Source: Albula goreensis | Lineage: Eukaryota > Chordata > Actinopteri > Albuliformes > Albulidae | Length of the DNA stretch: 64,000 nucleotides | NCBI GenBank assembly: GCA_022829145.1 | Contig: CM040746.1 | Span: forward strand, 37,915,712 to 37,979,711 | Direction of reading: 5' to 3' | Shown here: positions 35,021 through 49,442 of the stretch, piece by piece | Layout of the letters: every line of letters starts with the position of its first letter | Numbering within the stretch: position 1 is the stretch's first letter | Made by a program: the position numbers and the translations under genes | The notes under the pieces: generated by a model | The model's database searches: none | What the model was told of the DNA's origin: nothing | The model's input: only the letters and a program-made list of their open reading frames with translations

Positions 35021-36508
35021 CCACTTACATTGGTAGAAGTGTTGCTCAGCTCCAGTATCTCTGTTCTGGAGGGTTAATTGCTAATGTATGCTTGGCATAA
35101 ATAGATCGGCTCTGTAGACGTTATCGCTTTGTGTCTCTCAGACCTGCTCATGGCTCTGATATGTGACAATGGTAACTACCTTCCCTGGCAGTGTCATGTC
35201 GCTTTGAAGTGTCTGTCAATGAATAAAACAAAGGCTTGTAAAACATTCGATCTCGGCTTGACGGGGAGCACGGTGCCGACACCCCCAGTCTCTGTGATCT
35301 CTCCGAGGAGCTGCTGATTCACCATTTTCCCTGAACTGCAAAGTAAAGCACTTTCAATCCCTGTGGAGCTGAGAGGTGCAGCTGCAGACAGAATGGAGCC
35401 GTGGCCTCCCACTCTGGTTTCACACCCGCCCGTGTGCATGTCTCATGAAATCTGGGAGATGTCAGGACAGGAGACGGTCTGACTGACTGGCTGGTTGATT
35501 GGGTAGTCTTGAGGCATATTGATGTATATGCTGTTGAGGAGCTACATCATTTGAATTGCTTATTAAATATGAATAAATCAAAATCTGTAATTCTTTGAAG
35601 TTTTGCCAAATAGTAGTCTTGATTGAAGAAAAAGTAATCTTGACTCACACAACTGAAAATATGTATTCAAAATAAGCCAGCAGAAAATGCAATACTTTTC
35701 TCTGGTGAATTACACTTATTTTGACTTGCCACACAAACGCTACTGCTAATGGACATAAGACTGCACATTTCCTTCATGTGAATGAGTTGATTTCCCACAT
35801 TGAGTGTTTAATGAACAGTTCGATGTGAAACAAAGATTAGTAGATTTGGACAGTACTTTTCTGAACATATGCCTCTGACCGTATCAATGGTAAATGCATA
35901 AAATGGAGGCTGGAATTCAATCTGTGTTTGTCATTCGTTTTAGTTGACAATAACATCCAAATTTTAATTTTTGTCTTCGCTGATACCTTTTTGAGTGTTC
36001 AGCAATCATAAGAAATGAGTCACCAAACTGAACTTGTAGAGAAATAGAGAGAAAAAAAAATCCATTATTCATTTGTGAGTGAAAGTTGAGGTCAAATGTT
36101 GATTGAAACCCAGCTGGAGTCTACTCCATACAAATTGAGTTGACTGTTTTCATTCAATATAATTTAATTAAATAGCTGGCAGGTGAGTTTTTTTTTTTTT
36201 TTTTTGATTATGATTGACAATGATTTACATTATCGACAGTTTGGTAAGTCCCTGCTGTCTGCTGTACTGGAACTTCACCATTGGTGTGAAGTTTTCCAGT
36301 GGGCAAATGGTTTTACTTCTCTCAAACGACCTTCAGCGATCTTACTAGCATAGGAATCCTGCAGAAAACCCTTCTAGTAGAGTATGTAGTGATCTTTGAA
36401 GGTGCACATTTTAATGACAGTAAGTTGTTTTATAGACAAGATCTTTGAGAATATGATTTATATGGAAGACAGGCACATTTTACCACATGTGTGTTAATGG
36501 ATGTGTAT
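35021..36508. other. Unique non-coding DNA
   Basis: The part at about 35115-35440 is less AT-rich and repeat-free and could be conserved non-coding DNA. Its two opposite open frames lack domains. A T-tract lies at 36188-36205. No mobile element recognised. Confidence 0.4.
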
Positions 36509-36662
36509 CAGGGGTTATTCAAATCCAGGTCCTGATTGCATGTGCTCCAACCTACACAAACTGTAACGAGCTCACCTCTTGCAGCAACTGAGAAAATTCA
36601 TTGCTAAAACTGTGTTATTGTGCATCACTGCAGCCTTGCAGAGCCAGGTTGCATTACCACTG
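36509..36662. mobile_element. hAT non-autonomous transposon (MITE), worn
   Basis: The left end CAGGGGTTATTCAAATCC and the reverse complement of the right end (CAGTGGTAATGCAACC) match imperfectly over about 25 bases. The flanks are ATGTGTAT (36501-36508) and ATATGTAT (36663-36670), an 8-bp target duplication with one mismatch. Length is 154 bp with no coding capacity. The mismatches make it clearly older than the copy at 31917. Confidence 0.75.
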
Positions 36663-36744
36663 ATATGTATAGAGTTTTTATTATATATGTATGTCTGAAT
36701 TACCGCTGATATATAAAGAGTATGTATTATGTACGTATGTCTGA
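36653..36744. repeat. 46-bp tandem duplication across a MITE junction
   Basis: Two 46-bp copies, 36653-36698 and 36699-36744, both begin ATTACC and end TATGTCTGA, with a handful of substitutions. The first copy starts inside the last ten bases of the hAT MITE, so the duplication happened after that insertion and copied its right tip with the target duplication. Confidence 0.85.
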
Positions 36745-39700
36745 AGAACCCGTAAGGTTAAATACTTTAGTCTAAATTAAGAATGCTTTAGGAAAACTGG
36801 TTCTGAACAGAGTATCACAAGACAGAAAGTTCCATGGCATGAAATCATAAGTTAGATGGATTCTGAGAGAAATCGCTTTTATTCTGTGTTTATGCTGTAG
36901 AATTTTAATGTGCTATCCAAGGCCTGGTTTCAGATTAAGGGTTGTGAATAAATTTCACATCAGTATCTAACAGAGTCTGTGGGTGAACATAGCATTTAAA
37001 AAATCATAAAAGAGAAAATTAGATTGCGTGCTATTAATGTCATGAAAAGTGATTTTCAGAGAAAGATTGAGAACACTAAGGGTTCTACTTCATACTCATG
37101 CATGCATGTTGCGCTTATTGGTTCATGCATATTTTTTGTTTCATGGAATCTTGTTGCATATTTAAACATGGTTTGGATATTAAAGGGAATGAGTAAACTG
37201 ATAGAATGCATGGTTTTCAGCAGTATCATCCGAAGTCTCTTATTGATCAGGTTTGGAGATTTTAATTGGGCCTTGGACCAACTACATAGCTCTGCAGCTG
37301 GCACCTTGTAGAAACTTCTAAATCACATTCAATACTATGTTATAGAATCAGAAAACTTTTCAACTCATGCAAAAGTTTATTTTTATTTCTATGCATTTTA
37401 TTAACTGCAAGGTTGAACTGCAGAGATCTGGAAGTTTATCTATCTCTTTATGATTTGGAAACTGTGTCCAAAACCTCATTCTAAAGTGTAACAATTCGGA
37501 ACATGAAAAACACACTTTACCTACTGTATGGTTTATAAGAATATGTTCAATTTAGCTAGATTAATTACATAACTGTTTTACTCCCAGCTTTGTTGCATGT
37601 TTTTTTTTATCCAGTGGTTATTCTAGATGCTGTCTGAATGACTTTATTTTATTTATTTATTTATTTATTAATTTACTGAGTTTCTCTGTTCACCCCTATT
37701 TACTTTCCATCAAGAATAATTTTCATGGCAAGATTTTTCTGTAATTCTCTCAAGATCAATTTATCGAAGCTGTCAAATAACATGGATGTTATTGTGAAAT
37801 ACTGGGTGCTTCTGCCATCTGTGTACTCCACTGTGTTTCATGAAATCTTTAAGTGTCTTAACACATGCGGAGCTAGAGCCAACAGGGACCTGTTTTTATC
37901 CTGGGTGGTAAATGTTAAATGGTGAAGACTCAGACTTACAAAGACATGTTTCTGTTACAAAGACATTTACTTGTCAAATGCAATACTCCAGATGTTTATT
38001 CTCTGAGTTTGTGGGATATGCTGTTTTTCCACACATTCTCTCAGAGGTTATAACATTGATAAAATTTTAAATAAAAGTGTAAATGCTGACAGTGTTACGA
38101 GCACTGGTTTAAAGCCCGATGAGAGAAGATGGCGGTATAGAGAAATAATATAGTTAATATCTGACTTCACCATAGAGTTGGATATTTACTGAGGTATTTA
38201 TTACAGCAATGCAGGGAAACACGAAGCTGGGCTGATTTTAAAATAACTCCAGCCAAAACACTGATAAATAAACAAAGTAAAAAGTCACACAGGAGTATGG
38301 AATATTTATTTATTAAGTTGTTTTACAGATGGAAGGGGATACTTATCATATTCACTGTAAGGCTAATTACCCTAGAGAAGAAGTACTAGAAAATGAAAAC
38401 AGCAATAAAGGACAATTTCTGTTGCATACAATATGGATGATCACTGAATGAGAAATAAACATACAAATTATTCCAGAAAAGTGTATCCTCTGTGGAAGAT
38501 GCATTTTAAAAAATCAAAACATTGCACTATCAGTGGCTGGCCATTGACATGCTCATCATGGGGAACTTAATGTAACAGGGAGAGAATTGCAGTAAATCTC
38601 ACCTCGGGGTCTACCTACACCAACATGTATCTCTGACATTGGCATCTAATTGGCCCTGTTTTGGACTGTGATAAACTCTTAAAACCCTTTACAGAAGATG
38701 GCCCCAAAATATTTATGTATATTTCAGTGTCAATCAATGAAAAAGGACAGCATCAACCCCAACAAAAATAAATTTAGTCCAGTCAGTTTTGTTAGCTGTA
38801 CATGTGTTCATAATTGGACCAGCCATTATCCTCTATAACAGAGCAAGATACCTCCTATCTATACATCCTAAACTTTCATTGTGTTGCTCTTCAGCAGACA
38901 CATCTCTTTGTGTCGTACACTGTTTGTGAGGTTCCACGGTTAGATGTGGCTTTGATATTTATACTCTTCAATGGAACCAGAATCCACCCACAGTCACTAC
39001 ACCACGTTTGGGAATGACTGAGACAAAAGAAATAGATAAAAAAAATAAATAAATAAAAGGGCACGAAACTGTAGGGTACTGAGGACACCATCAATAAAAC
39101 ACAATGAGCTTTGATCAGATCCGCTGTTATATATCCAAACATGCATTAACCTACTGTACTTAATAGAAATCTCTCTGCTGGAAAAGTAAGATTCTGTTGA
39201 AAACAGCAGAACATAAGACTCTGAAATCCTCTGATTCACCTACAGTAAACTTTCTGATTAAAAGCTGATGCACATAATTCAAAAAAGATATTTTTTTACT
39301 TTAGACAGGAGACGTACAAAGATTTCATGTAACATTTGAGGACACCGTTGTGGAAGTATATTATAACTCACCCAACCTCTGTGCATTTAATGAAGCATTA
39401 CTGGTGATATTTGCACTAGAATTTGTAGTGTTATTTTTCTGTATGGATAGGATAAAGGGCTGGTATTTATCCCAGTTTCACATTCAATGTCAGCTTCGCA
39501 TTTCTCTGCCTCTGAGTTTCTTGCTTCCACAAAACGCAGTCCAGTTAGAAATGATGGTATACGGAAATGTGTGAATGGTACAGAAATGAATTGCATAACT
39601 CTTTTGAATAGGAATAATCAAACTTGATTGATCAAAAAGTTGGGAAGCCAATCGTTAAATTGGTTTCACTCTAAATGTGTTTCTCATTCATCATATCATA

Positions 39701-41029
39701 TATTTTTTTTTTTACAATTTACATCTGGGATGTGTGAATTACATTTTGAAACACTTTAAAATTGCCAACTGATTCATAAACCCATAACAAAAAAACCTGG
39801 CAGAAACAATAGTACCACAGCAATGCATCCGTCCAGTGTATTCCATATTCAACTTTTTATTTTAATCTTCAAGGTTAGCAAGGGTATTTTTACCTCCATG
39901 CCAGTGAGTCTACCATACAGAAATCACAATGCCAATCTGGTATCATTATATTAATCACAAACCTGTGAAAAATATAATATCATCATACGTATTTTGTGAG
40001 TTACATAAAAGATACTGTCAACCTTTATGAGTCATCCAGTACGTCATTTGCTTTTGATTTTTAGTTGCAATGGAAGCAATATCTGTCAAAATGGAGTGGT
40101 ATTAATATGTCAAAGTTAACACGATTACCTTAGTAACTGCAGAAATGAGGTAATTAGTGACAGCACTGTTGTCTTTGCTCATTTTCTCTCTCTGGCTGTG
40201 CCTCTCATAGGGAGCAGACATAGGGGTTCTCTCAGAGCTCTTCCATAGGGCATGAACTATAACAGGACAGTTTAACGTGAAACACAGCCACGCACGACCC
40301 GATTGAGATGACCTGTGTCTTTCCAGAAAACCCATTCCTGAAATTGTCTAACATTTCTGACCGACAAAGCTGTTGTGTCAAGAAAAGCAGCACCTTGACT
40401 TTTCTCATGAATTCAGAATAATGGTTTGAGCAAATGAATGCACTGAATCACAAAAGCATTTGAATTCTCTAAAACCAAGAGAAGCCAGAGAGAAAAACAT
40501 GAACCTTATAGCTTGAGTTAAACTTTAACAAATGTGCATCTATAGTTGTATATACAAATAAACACATTTTATTAGATTTGTGTATTATTTAAGTACATGT
40601 ACAACCAAAAAATAAAAGATAAATAGTTTCCTATATTAAAAACTCAAACAATACAGTACATGGAAAGAAGAAAGACACATAAATAAACTATGCTGCAGGT
40701 ACTAACTCACTATGTTTATTTTATGCTGGAGAACCTTATTGCTTTTCACTACATCAAAGCAGAAGGAGTACACAGGGTCAGTATGTGCAGCTTTCACTCA
40801 GCTACCAAAAACAACAGAAAAGATTCATCCAGACTCTGACTCACACTGATACTTTAACATGCATTATTTCCAGGCCCCGGAGATTTGGCAGAGCAGGTAC
40901 CTTTTGTTTTTTATTATTTTATTTTTGTTTTCTATTATGGTATTAATTTTGACCAAGAAGAAATCCTGAAGTAAAACGTTTTACTGTATCTGCAATCTAA
41001 AGTTTTAACAATAAATTTGAAATATGAGT
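36745..41029. other. Unique AT-rich non-coding DNA
   Basis: No gene or mobile element recognised in about 4.3 kb. A TTTA array lies at 37643-37669 and an AAATA-rich run near 39038-39058. The open frames (37024-37311, 38814-39239, 39350-39596) compete on both strands and lack domains. Confidence 0.45.
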
Positions 41030-41830
41030 CGCACTACGTCAGCCAATGGAACCAAACTCAACTGCAGCAAGCAATCCCATGTCTGTGTCTGAATTTAATC
41101 ACTTACGCTGCATGTAGAAGGACGGCTTTAAGACCGCAAACCATTTTACGTAATTAGTATCTGATCTTTTGTTTGAGGTCTAAATGGAAAATGGTCATAT
41201 GGAAATGATAATCAGAAAGCTTTCAGAACTCAGAGCATTTTATGTGATTTGTGTCTTATCTTTTCTTTGATGTCTGCGCATAACATGGACTCTTTTGGGC
41301 CCTGATTCCCTCAGTCTGACCGGGAACACATTTACACTTTATGTCGTGTTCGCGGGGAGTGAGTGATTTGTGTCACATCTGCGGTGTGAAAAATGGCAAA
41401 GAGGAGAAGCAGGGTGGTTTTCTGTGTGTGAGGCTGCTTCTTCCTGATCCCGTGGAAGGGCATTGAAAGTTGAATGGTGGGGGTGTCCAATGCATTGTGG
41501 GAGGCGGGGGAGGGGATGGTGAGGTCATCACCTCTGTGCCACTATGACACACTGCTGAAGGCTGGCTGAGCTAGGGAATGGGGGTGGGGCGGGCGGTGGA
41601 GTGGGTGGTTGTAATAACGTGACCCGGAAGTAATCAGAAGGCTAAGTAATCATCAGTCACTCAAACAGGCTGTTGCACCTGAACACCTCCCATAAGGGGA
41701 GTCAGTAACAATGCACACAACAGGCCGCGGCGGATGAAACAATAATCAGATGTCTCACCTCGACACAAATAATGTGTGAGGGAGTGAGGGTCTTCCAGGG
41801 ACATTACAAGCTCTTAAAATGAGCTGTTGG
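41030..41830. other. Less AT-rich, G-rich non-coding block
   Basis: G-rich words accumulate at about 41475-41620, including GGGGGTGGGGCGGGCGGTGG (near 41580). Some CpG occurs near 41340-41365. It could be regulatory, but I see no exon, TATA-like start or repeat structure that would settle this. Confidence 0.3.
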
Positions 41831-44800
41831 ACCCCTTGCATGTTTTTTCAACATTGTATTCTTTTCCATACCCACTGCGAAACTACTTGTCAAAGATAAG
41901 GCTATGATAAAAATAAAGCACATCCTTCTCCACTGCTGGTACACTGGGCAATAAGGTCCAGTGTGTAGAGAGACTTACTGGCCTTCATATGACTGTATTA
42001 CAAATATTTTATGAGATGTCCACCTACGTGTGGATGGCATTGGTTTCATACACTGAGCTAGGTTGAGTCTAGAACCGGAAAATTCCTCTATGCATCAAAG
42101 TACATTGCCTACCACTGCAAGCTGAAGTAGTCATGTATCCCAGAGCTGTCCAGACAAATCCAGAGATATCCAATAGAAATATCCCTGTGATATCCGGAGC
42201 AATCTGAGGATAAAATATGTGTGTATACCAACAACTATGGATATGTTTCTGAAATGGCCCCTTATTTTTGCATAGTGGAATGCTAGTGGATTAGCCACAG
42301 GAATGCAAAATACCTGCTTCTGCCTTTGCCAAATGTACACTGCAGTTACAATAGTAAATATCCTTAGCCTTGTATGCATAGTGATTATTCTTGCTTCCAT
42401 TTTGCTGCCATTTTTGTGTCTCTTCTCATTTAGAATTCCAACTAATGGGATTAATCTGCCTAATTGAAAACAAGTCTTTACTTGAAAGCCATTTCTTTAT
42501 CCTTTCATTATGTTTCCTGTGAATGTTATTCTTTTCAAGGAAATGCCTGTTTGAGCATTATCTTGTTTCCTACATTTCTATGGTGAACATATTTGAAGCC
42601 ATTTTTTTTTTTGAAGAGTAAGAGAATTCATGTTTTGCAACAAATCTCATATACCATTGACATCCCCCAGACTTTTAGTTTTTTTTATATGTATTTTTTT
42701 TTTCTCACAGCGGGATGATCCATTTTTTGAATTATGCATGCAACATGCATTGTTTTAGAACTTGGTGGGCCTGATTTCCATGGTCTAAATGCAGGAGGGA
42801 CCAGAGTGAAGTCTGTGAGCCTGAAGGGAACGTGGGCAAGGTGAGCAGTACACCTGAAATATTTGACTTTGCAAGTGGGAGAATTAACCTGGCATACAGC
42901 AGAATGCATTAAATGATGAGGCAGGAGAGGGGAACATGTCTATGGAGTCCCTAACCTGTCCTAGTCTGCGGAAAATGCAAGATGGTGAAATTCAGAAGGC
43001 GCAGAGCAATTTCGACAGGATGCACAAGCCTGTCCAGCTGGTCCCTTAGTTACAAGAACAGTCTGGGTTGACCACAGATGAGAATACACTGACCAAAAAA
43101 ATATTTTAAAAATATTCATCTCCACTGCCTTCAAAAGACCTCCTGCACCGCATTTCCATTTTTAATGATTACATGAGAATCATATCCAAAATGGAATTAT
43201 CTTGAGAGATGTTGGACATGCCAGGCTAATACCACTCTCTAAGCATAGTGAAAGTGCTGTCTCAGAGTGATAAGACCAGCTGCTTTTTCCCACATAATAT
43301 TTTCATGCCAGTCATACTAGTACATTGGCAGCCAGCCTGAGGTGAAGATGGCGTTTCAAACTGCAAAAACGGTGTTCAGCCAGGACGCTAATTTCGGCTA
43401 AAGGACAAACCGGGAAGGCCGGCGCTGAAGGAGGAGATACTCCACACAACGGAATTGTTCATGAATGCCGCAGAACTATTCTCCACTGACACTGTAATGA
43501 ATTCATAATTTCAAACAGCCATGATCCCCGCTAATCTGCCCACGAACTGCCTTCTGATGAAAGCTGCACTTAACACATCCATGGGGTGAGCGAAGCTTCT
43601 GTTCCCAAAGGATAATACAAGGCTGCCTTGAGAGCTCTCTCAGTTTTGACCATCTGGGTTTTATGACTAGATTGATGGAGAACAAGCGGTCAGAAGACTA
43701 GTCAAATATTCAGCGAATGAAAACCACACCATCCTGCCCTTATAAAAGATGAGAAGGGAGGCCTTGTCCATTAAGTAATTGCACTGAGGACACACCCGGC
43801 CAACAGCATGACGATGTGGAGCAATGGGAAGTCATGGGAAGTCACAGGAAGTCTTAAGGTTTTTGGCTTCACTATGATGAAGGACACTTTCAACAGACGT
43901 ATATGATATCATGTACCCAAAATACAACGGGCATACATCTACATGCAAATATGTCAAGATATGCCGCTCATATATCAAAATAGATGAAAGAAAAAGTTTG
44001 TGGACCCTTTAAATATACCAGGATATCTGCATTGATTAGTCATAAAATGTGGTCTGATCTTCATCTAAATCTCAAATGTAAACGAAAACAAGCAAACTGA
44101 ACTAATAACACAAAAGCAGCTGTAATTTTCATGTCTTCACTGAACACATCCAGGAATCAATGCATGTCAGGCTGTCTGAGGAGTGGGTCAATAGGAAGCG
44201 TTTGGTTTGAGCAGGCCTTTAAAATGTGCTGCTGTCTTGGAGGGGAAGAAAAGTAAAAAAAAATTGGTTTTGCTGTCCACTCAGCAGACTAGCAAACATC
44301 AGCAACTGGAAAAGAACTTCTGCAGTCACAATCTGAAATGCACATGTTTATCTTCTAAAGTGTATACATATGCAAGAGAGCAAATTACATGTTAATTTGA
44401 AGCTTTAGATTTGTCTTAAGCTTGCAATAATATTTTCCACACTGAAAGAATACCATTCTCAATATTCTGGCAATCAATGTTCTTCAGCTATTATAAATAG
44501 CAGACAGCCACAATAGCAGCAACAACAAAACTTTTTTAGTTAGATCCTTTTTGGAAAAAAAAAAAACAGTGGAAGAATTTTGCAAGATCTATTTATATGA
44601 TGTTAGCGTGGCAAAATATCCCAAGTGTCTTGACTTTGAACTCAATGGTGTTCTTCAGCTCAGTAATATTTGGTCAAATTTCACATGAGAGAGGTGCAAA
44701 GTGGAGGAAAAACACTCACTTACTTTAAAAGGATTCATTCAAGCTCTACCGAGTGCTGTTTGATCCTGTTACAGATGTTGATCTTTCAGATGAAACTGGA

Positions 44801-46299
44801 ATTATTCTCAGATAATTAAGCACCCGGAGAGTGTCTCAGAGGCAGCGTTCGGCAGAGTGCCCAGATCATTACAATAACCATGTCCTCGCTCTGCCATATT
44901 GTGGTTATCATAGCAAATCATTTTTTTACAATTGTAATTCTTTAGTTATGAATCCCATCAATTAAGTGAGCAGTAACAGGTAACAGACACAATATTTGTG
45001 CAGTTGTTTTGGTTTAGGGGCCTGAGATGTTGAACACATATACTTTTTTAAAATTTTATTTCATGTCTACTTTCTTTCTGAAACTGAGATACAAGGTTCG
45101 ACCTGACCTGCAGGAAGACGAGGAGTGGAGGAAATCCAGAGTGGCAAATAAAAGTAGATAACCCTACAGGTGGTTCATAGGCGAAATCATTCGCTCAGTT
45201 TATTTTCCCTTAGGAGGCACATCTCAGTCCCTTCTTAGTGTATGGTACTTTCCTGGCCGCACCGTGTTGTCCAAGCTGTAGGGTCATAACAATGGACCAG
45301 TATAATCTCATAAAGACTAGTCATAATATTATTCAATAATCTATTCATAATCTTATTCTTTGGATCATAATTGTGATGAACATACAAGAGCATGTAACTT
45401 ATATATCTTTGCACTACTATTGAATAAATGTCAAGCAAAAAAGAAAAAAAAAAAAAAGACTTCACATCAATACTGGAATCCCTCACTTATAAATCATGAA
45501 ATTCTGTTTCCACATTCCATGCAGTATTTAAGGCTGCTTGTCTACACTGAAGTGTAGCTGAGCTTTTGTTATTGCTTGCAATGCTGTTTTTTTTTTTCTG
45601 TACATCTTCAGAAAGAGTAACTGACCCATCGTTACAGCTACATTCTACCGTGCTCAGAATATTTCTTTTGATACGATCATGGAGGAAAAAAAAAAAAAAC
45701 CCTAAAATTGACGGGTGTCAATATCATGCACGCATATAATCTACACAACAATGGCGCTTTCCCCTGATCTGTGGATGATCTTGAGTATATACACTCTTAA
45801 TTATCTCAGCTGGCTCCAGAGGTCCTGCTGCTTCAAGACTCCCACTTTTTCTCCTCTTTTCTTGATTTTTCTCCCTTTTTTTTCTTATGCATGGTGTCTC
45901 ATACTCATGTTGTAGTGTCCACATCTCATGGAATTGCACAAACTGCACTGGTGTTTGTATAAAAATAAAATACATGAATATAATCAAAATATCATATTAC
46001 ACTTGCAGGAAATAAGTTTTTGTACAGATGCAAACAGGCATATTTTGTGTACTGTAAGAAAGAGTGAAAGCTAGGTAGAGATTATTATACTGTATAATGG
46101 CAAAATACGGAGTTACTACAGTTACATTCATTCGAGGGTTTTTTCTTTGGCTTTATTGCATTAATTTAAGTGATTTTTTTACATGTTATACATTATTTTA
46201 ATTACTGTTTTTAAACACCTAATATTAGAAACAAATTACAATATTTTATGGACAACAATATATTGTGAAAAATATTAATGGTTGCATAAATATGTTCTT
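41831..46299. other. Unique non-coding DNA
   Basis: No gene or mobile element recognised. A- and T-tracts occur near 42602, 44555 and 45438-45458. A ten-base unit ATGGGAAGTC is repeated about three times at 43824-43853. The block 44820-44970 (GTGGTTATCATAGC, TTGTAATTCTTTAG) has an enhancer-like texture. Confidence 0.4.
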
Positions 46300-46960
46300 G
46301 CTCTATTCACTCAGGCATATTGAACTTTTATTCTTAAATAAACCCTCCTCTCCGCGGCTGATGTCTTGGGGATTGTTTTTATGACATGAGATGAAATACC
46401 CAACAAGCAGCTGTGTAAACACAGAAGGAAAAGTGGGGAGTTTGTCTGCCTCAGAGCTGTGACTTTCGAATGCAGATGGGGAAACGCACCATTCAGAGGC
46501 CGTGTTAATCGGCATGCTTTGGAACCTCGGGGGGCTTTGATGGGACTCGATCGCCTGTGGAAGTGTGGAGATATTGATAAATGTCAGCCCAGGCCAACGG
46601 CACAATAGTAGATGTTGTACAGAGAGCTGAGCTGATCCACCGCTGGCTTTATGAGGACGAAAACGAAAATGTTTACCTCTCGCACAGAAGACCCTTTCAT
46701 ATAAATTGCAGACAGTTGGAAGTGCAGTTTAAAATTCTGCTGGGAGTTTAATTAGCTCAAAATAGAGCAGTTTTTCAAGGATAAATATATTTCACCAAGA
46801 AATAAAGTGGGGACGCTGGGGGACTCTCATTAAGGGCAGTGTGATTCAGATGGTGTGCTGGAAATGAGGGAGAAGTGGAAGACGAGTGGGTAGCCGGGAA
46901 CAGAGCCAAAGCAGCCTGCGATGGGGAGAGACGGCCGGGCAGAGAAAGGGACTGGGATAT
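46300..46960. promoter_or_regulatory. Candidate conserved non-coding block
   Basis: A repeat-free stretch with balanced base composition and scattered CpG (for example ATCGGCATGC near 46508 and GGACTCGATCGCC near 46542), unlike the AT-rich DNA on both sides. Open frames on the minus strand show no domain. Composition alone suggests conservation. Confidence 0.25.
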
Positions 46961-46982
46961 TAATGGGGTAATAATTAATAAT

Positions 46983-46984
<2 letters not shown>

Positions 46985-47023
<39 letters not shown>
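46985..47023. repeat. (AAT)n microsatellite
   Basis: About thirteen AAT units. The open frames at 46775-47215 (minus) and 46875-47075 (plus) owe their Ile runs to it. Confidence 0.97.
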
Positions 47024-47024
<1 letters not shown>

Positions 47025-49098
47025 TGTACAAATACAATGCAACACTGCAAAAAGTCCAGTATAATATCAACATAATGGGATATTTTTAAACTGATAAAAT
47101 GATCGTTTTGCTGCTTTGGACTCATATGAACTCTGGCATTGTTGTGCATATTGTGCCTGATTGTTATACAGAATATATTATGGTATGTGTTACAATTCAC
47201 ATTATTATAATGCACTTGGGATGGTGGGCTTCATTTCAAAGTGAAAAAAAAAAAACAACATCTAAAATAAATAAACGCGTAAATAAAAACATAAAGAACG
47301 AACCTGGCCTTGGAAGATGTGTAGTTTCTGACTTTTTTGCATCTTTTTTATGAAGCTCATGAGGATTATTGGAGAGATCAAACCTTTGGCTATTCATTTT
47401 GGGGCTGGCCTTTTTATGCTTGTGAGAGAATGACAGCTCTCTCACGATAAACAGGAAGGGTGTCCTTAAAATGCTTTGGGTGAGAAAAAAAAAAAAAAAA
47501 AAACATTCACTGCCAGACAGCATTACCTGAGACCTCTGTCTGAAGTGTATTTTTGCTGGCTGAAAAGCAAAACATTTATACTGAGATTATTGGTAGATGT
47601 GTATGAGAGTGATTACAACATCAAGTTAACACTGATGGCAACATGAGTTTATCATGGCAGAGAATGGTCCATGAATGCAGATAAAAATCGGACGGAACAG
47701 TCAAGGGTCTGAGCTTTGGAAGAAGCAGTTATCACACTCTAAAGATTTACTCAAAGCCAAAGGATCAGCTATTGTTTCTTCTCTCCAGCTTTATCAAAAG
47801 ACATGCTCGTTAACATCACCTTCTGTACATTCTGTTTCTGCCCCCTGGCAACTTAAGACAATGATGCCAGGCCTGCCTTCTGAAAGGAGCAGACTTTGAA
47901 ATTTGGCATTAAAGAGATAAATCCAATTACAGTGTGTCTTAAACACAGAGCCTTTTCTCTCAGAGAGCATCTGACTGCTCTTGCATTTCATGGCCCTGAG
48001 GAGATACCCCAGAATGGCCTCAGCAGTGTAGCTGGGACAGGAAGGAAAGTGGGTAACAGAACTGCAACGCAGCTGAAGAGCAAACACAATTTAAATAGTT
48101 TAAAAGATGACTGCAGGCAGAGTGATCGATGTCTTACCTCACAGTGGACATATTCAGACACAAGGCTGATCGGGATTTGACAGCGTTTTGGGAAATCTGT
48201 GCTAAACGAATGGCAGGAATGCAGATGCTAGATGCATAGCTGGTAAGCTGTTGTGCTGGTTTTGGAATGACTGTGAAGTCCTTCATTTATTGGTTTACCC
48301 TGGATTGTACTGCCTGCATTACTGCAACACAGAATTACCCTTTGATATCAAGTCTCAGAGGTGACTCATTTGTGTTTTTTTAGAGTAGAGATGTGGTTTA
48401 TTTGCTAGCATGTGTACACTTCAGTTTACCCCAAATTGTTGCTCGGTAGCTGGTTAAGAAGTGAGTACAGAAGCACATTCAGGAAAGACTCATGTTTTGG
48501 CCATAAAACTCAACACTTGACAGATATGGTAAAGTTTTCAGCTCCCATCAGAGAAATTGTAGAAAATATCTGGAAGAAAAAAAAAAAAACTATAAATAAA
48601 GCTAATCATCATTTTCCTTTCCAGTGAATGTAGTATTCAGTTATGAAATGCATGGCTGCTTGAACTGAAGTAGAGACTGTGGCCAGAAACATGGGAGATT
48701 CGATTCATAGAGCTCAGCTTAAGACCCGATGCTCCTTAGAGAGAGTTTGATGATGTGTCGACTCGACTCTCAAAGCACTGATCAGTTCATCGTCAACACT
48801 GTCTTGGAAAAAATGAAAACGAAAAGAAGAAAAAACAAAAATGCAAGCTCATAAGATAAAGCCTTAATCTCAGCCAGACCTGATCCACATTTGCAGGGGA
48901 CTCTGACTCATTGGAAGGGCTTAATTTGTGAGCCTCCGCCTGCAGTCGGCAGAATTAGGTGTCATTTACAGTTTGCACGTTACTTCATAGGAAAAGATTG
49001 GCTACGGCCCATGACTTGAAATAGGGGGTAAGAAAACGTTTTAAAAAAAGGCGACTCACAATTTAAACAGCCTTTATTCAATCAATGTATGTATGTAT
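47024..49098. other. Unique non-coding DNA
   Basis: A-tracts at about 47243-47254 and 47485-47503. Open frames at 47236-47523, 47675-48180 and 48412-48627 have no recognisable domain. The sequence just left of the LTR ends in three GTAT words. Confidence 0.45.
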
Positions 49099-49442
49099 TG
49101 TAGATATACGGAGGATTTGAAAAGCAACATCTAGACAACAGAGGGTGATGGGGAAGAAGGGTACGTATGCAATAAAATGTTATGTGAATCATGAAGTGTA
49201 AGCTTGCAAAATAAGATAGGTAAGTAAGGTAACGAGAAACATTACAGAACAACAGTAGAAAAGTACTGGGGAGGGCTGGTAAATAGAGACATGATAATGG
49301 GAACACAGGATAATAGGAACTCACAAGGAGATATTGACAAGGGGAACAAGCATGTTTTGGAAAAGGAAAAACGTTATGTACTGTCAGCATAAAGGGAGTG
49401 ACGACAATGGCAGACAAGAAGAGCGGGAAAAGGACTAGGGTT

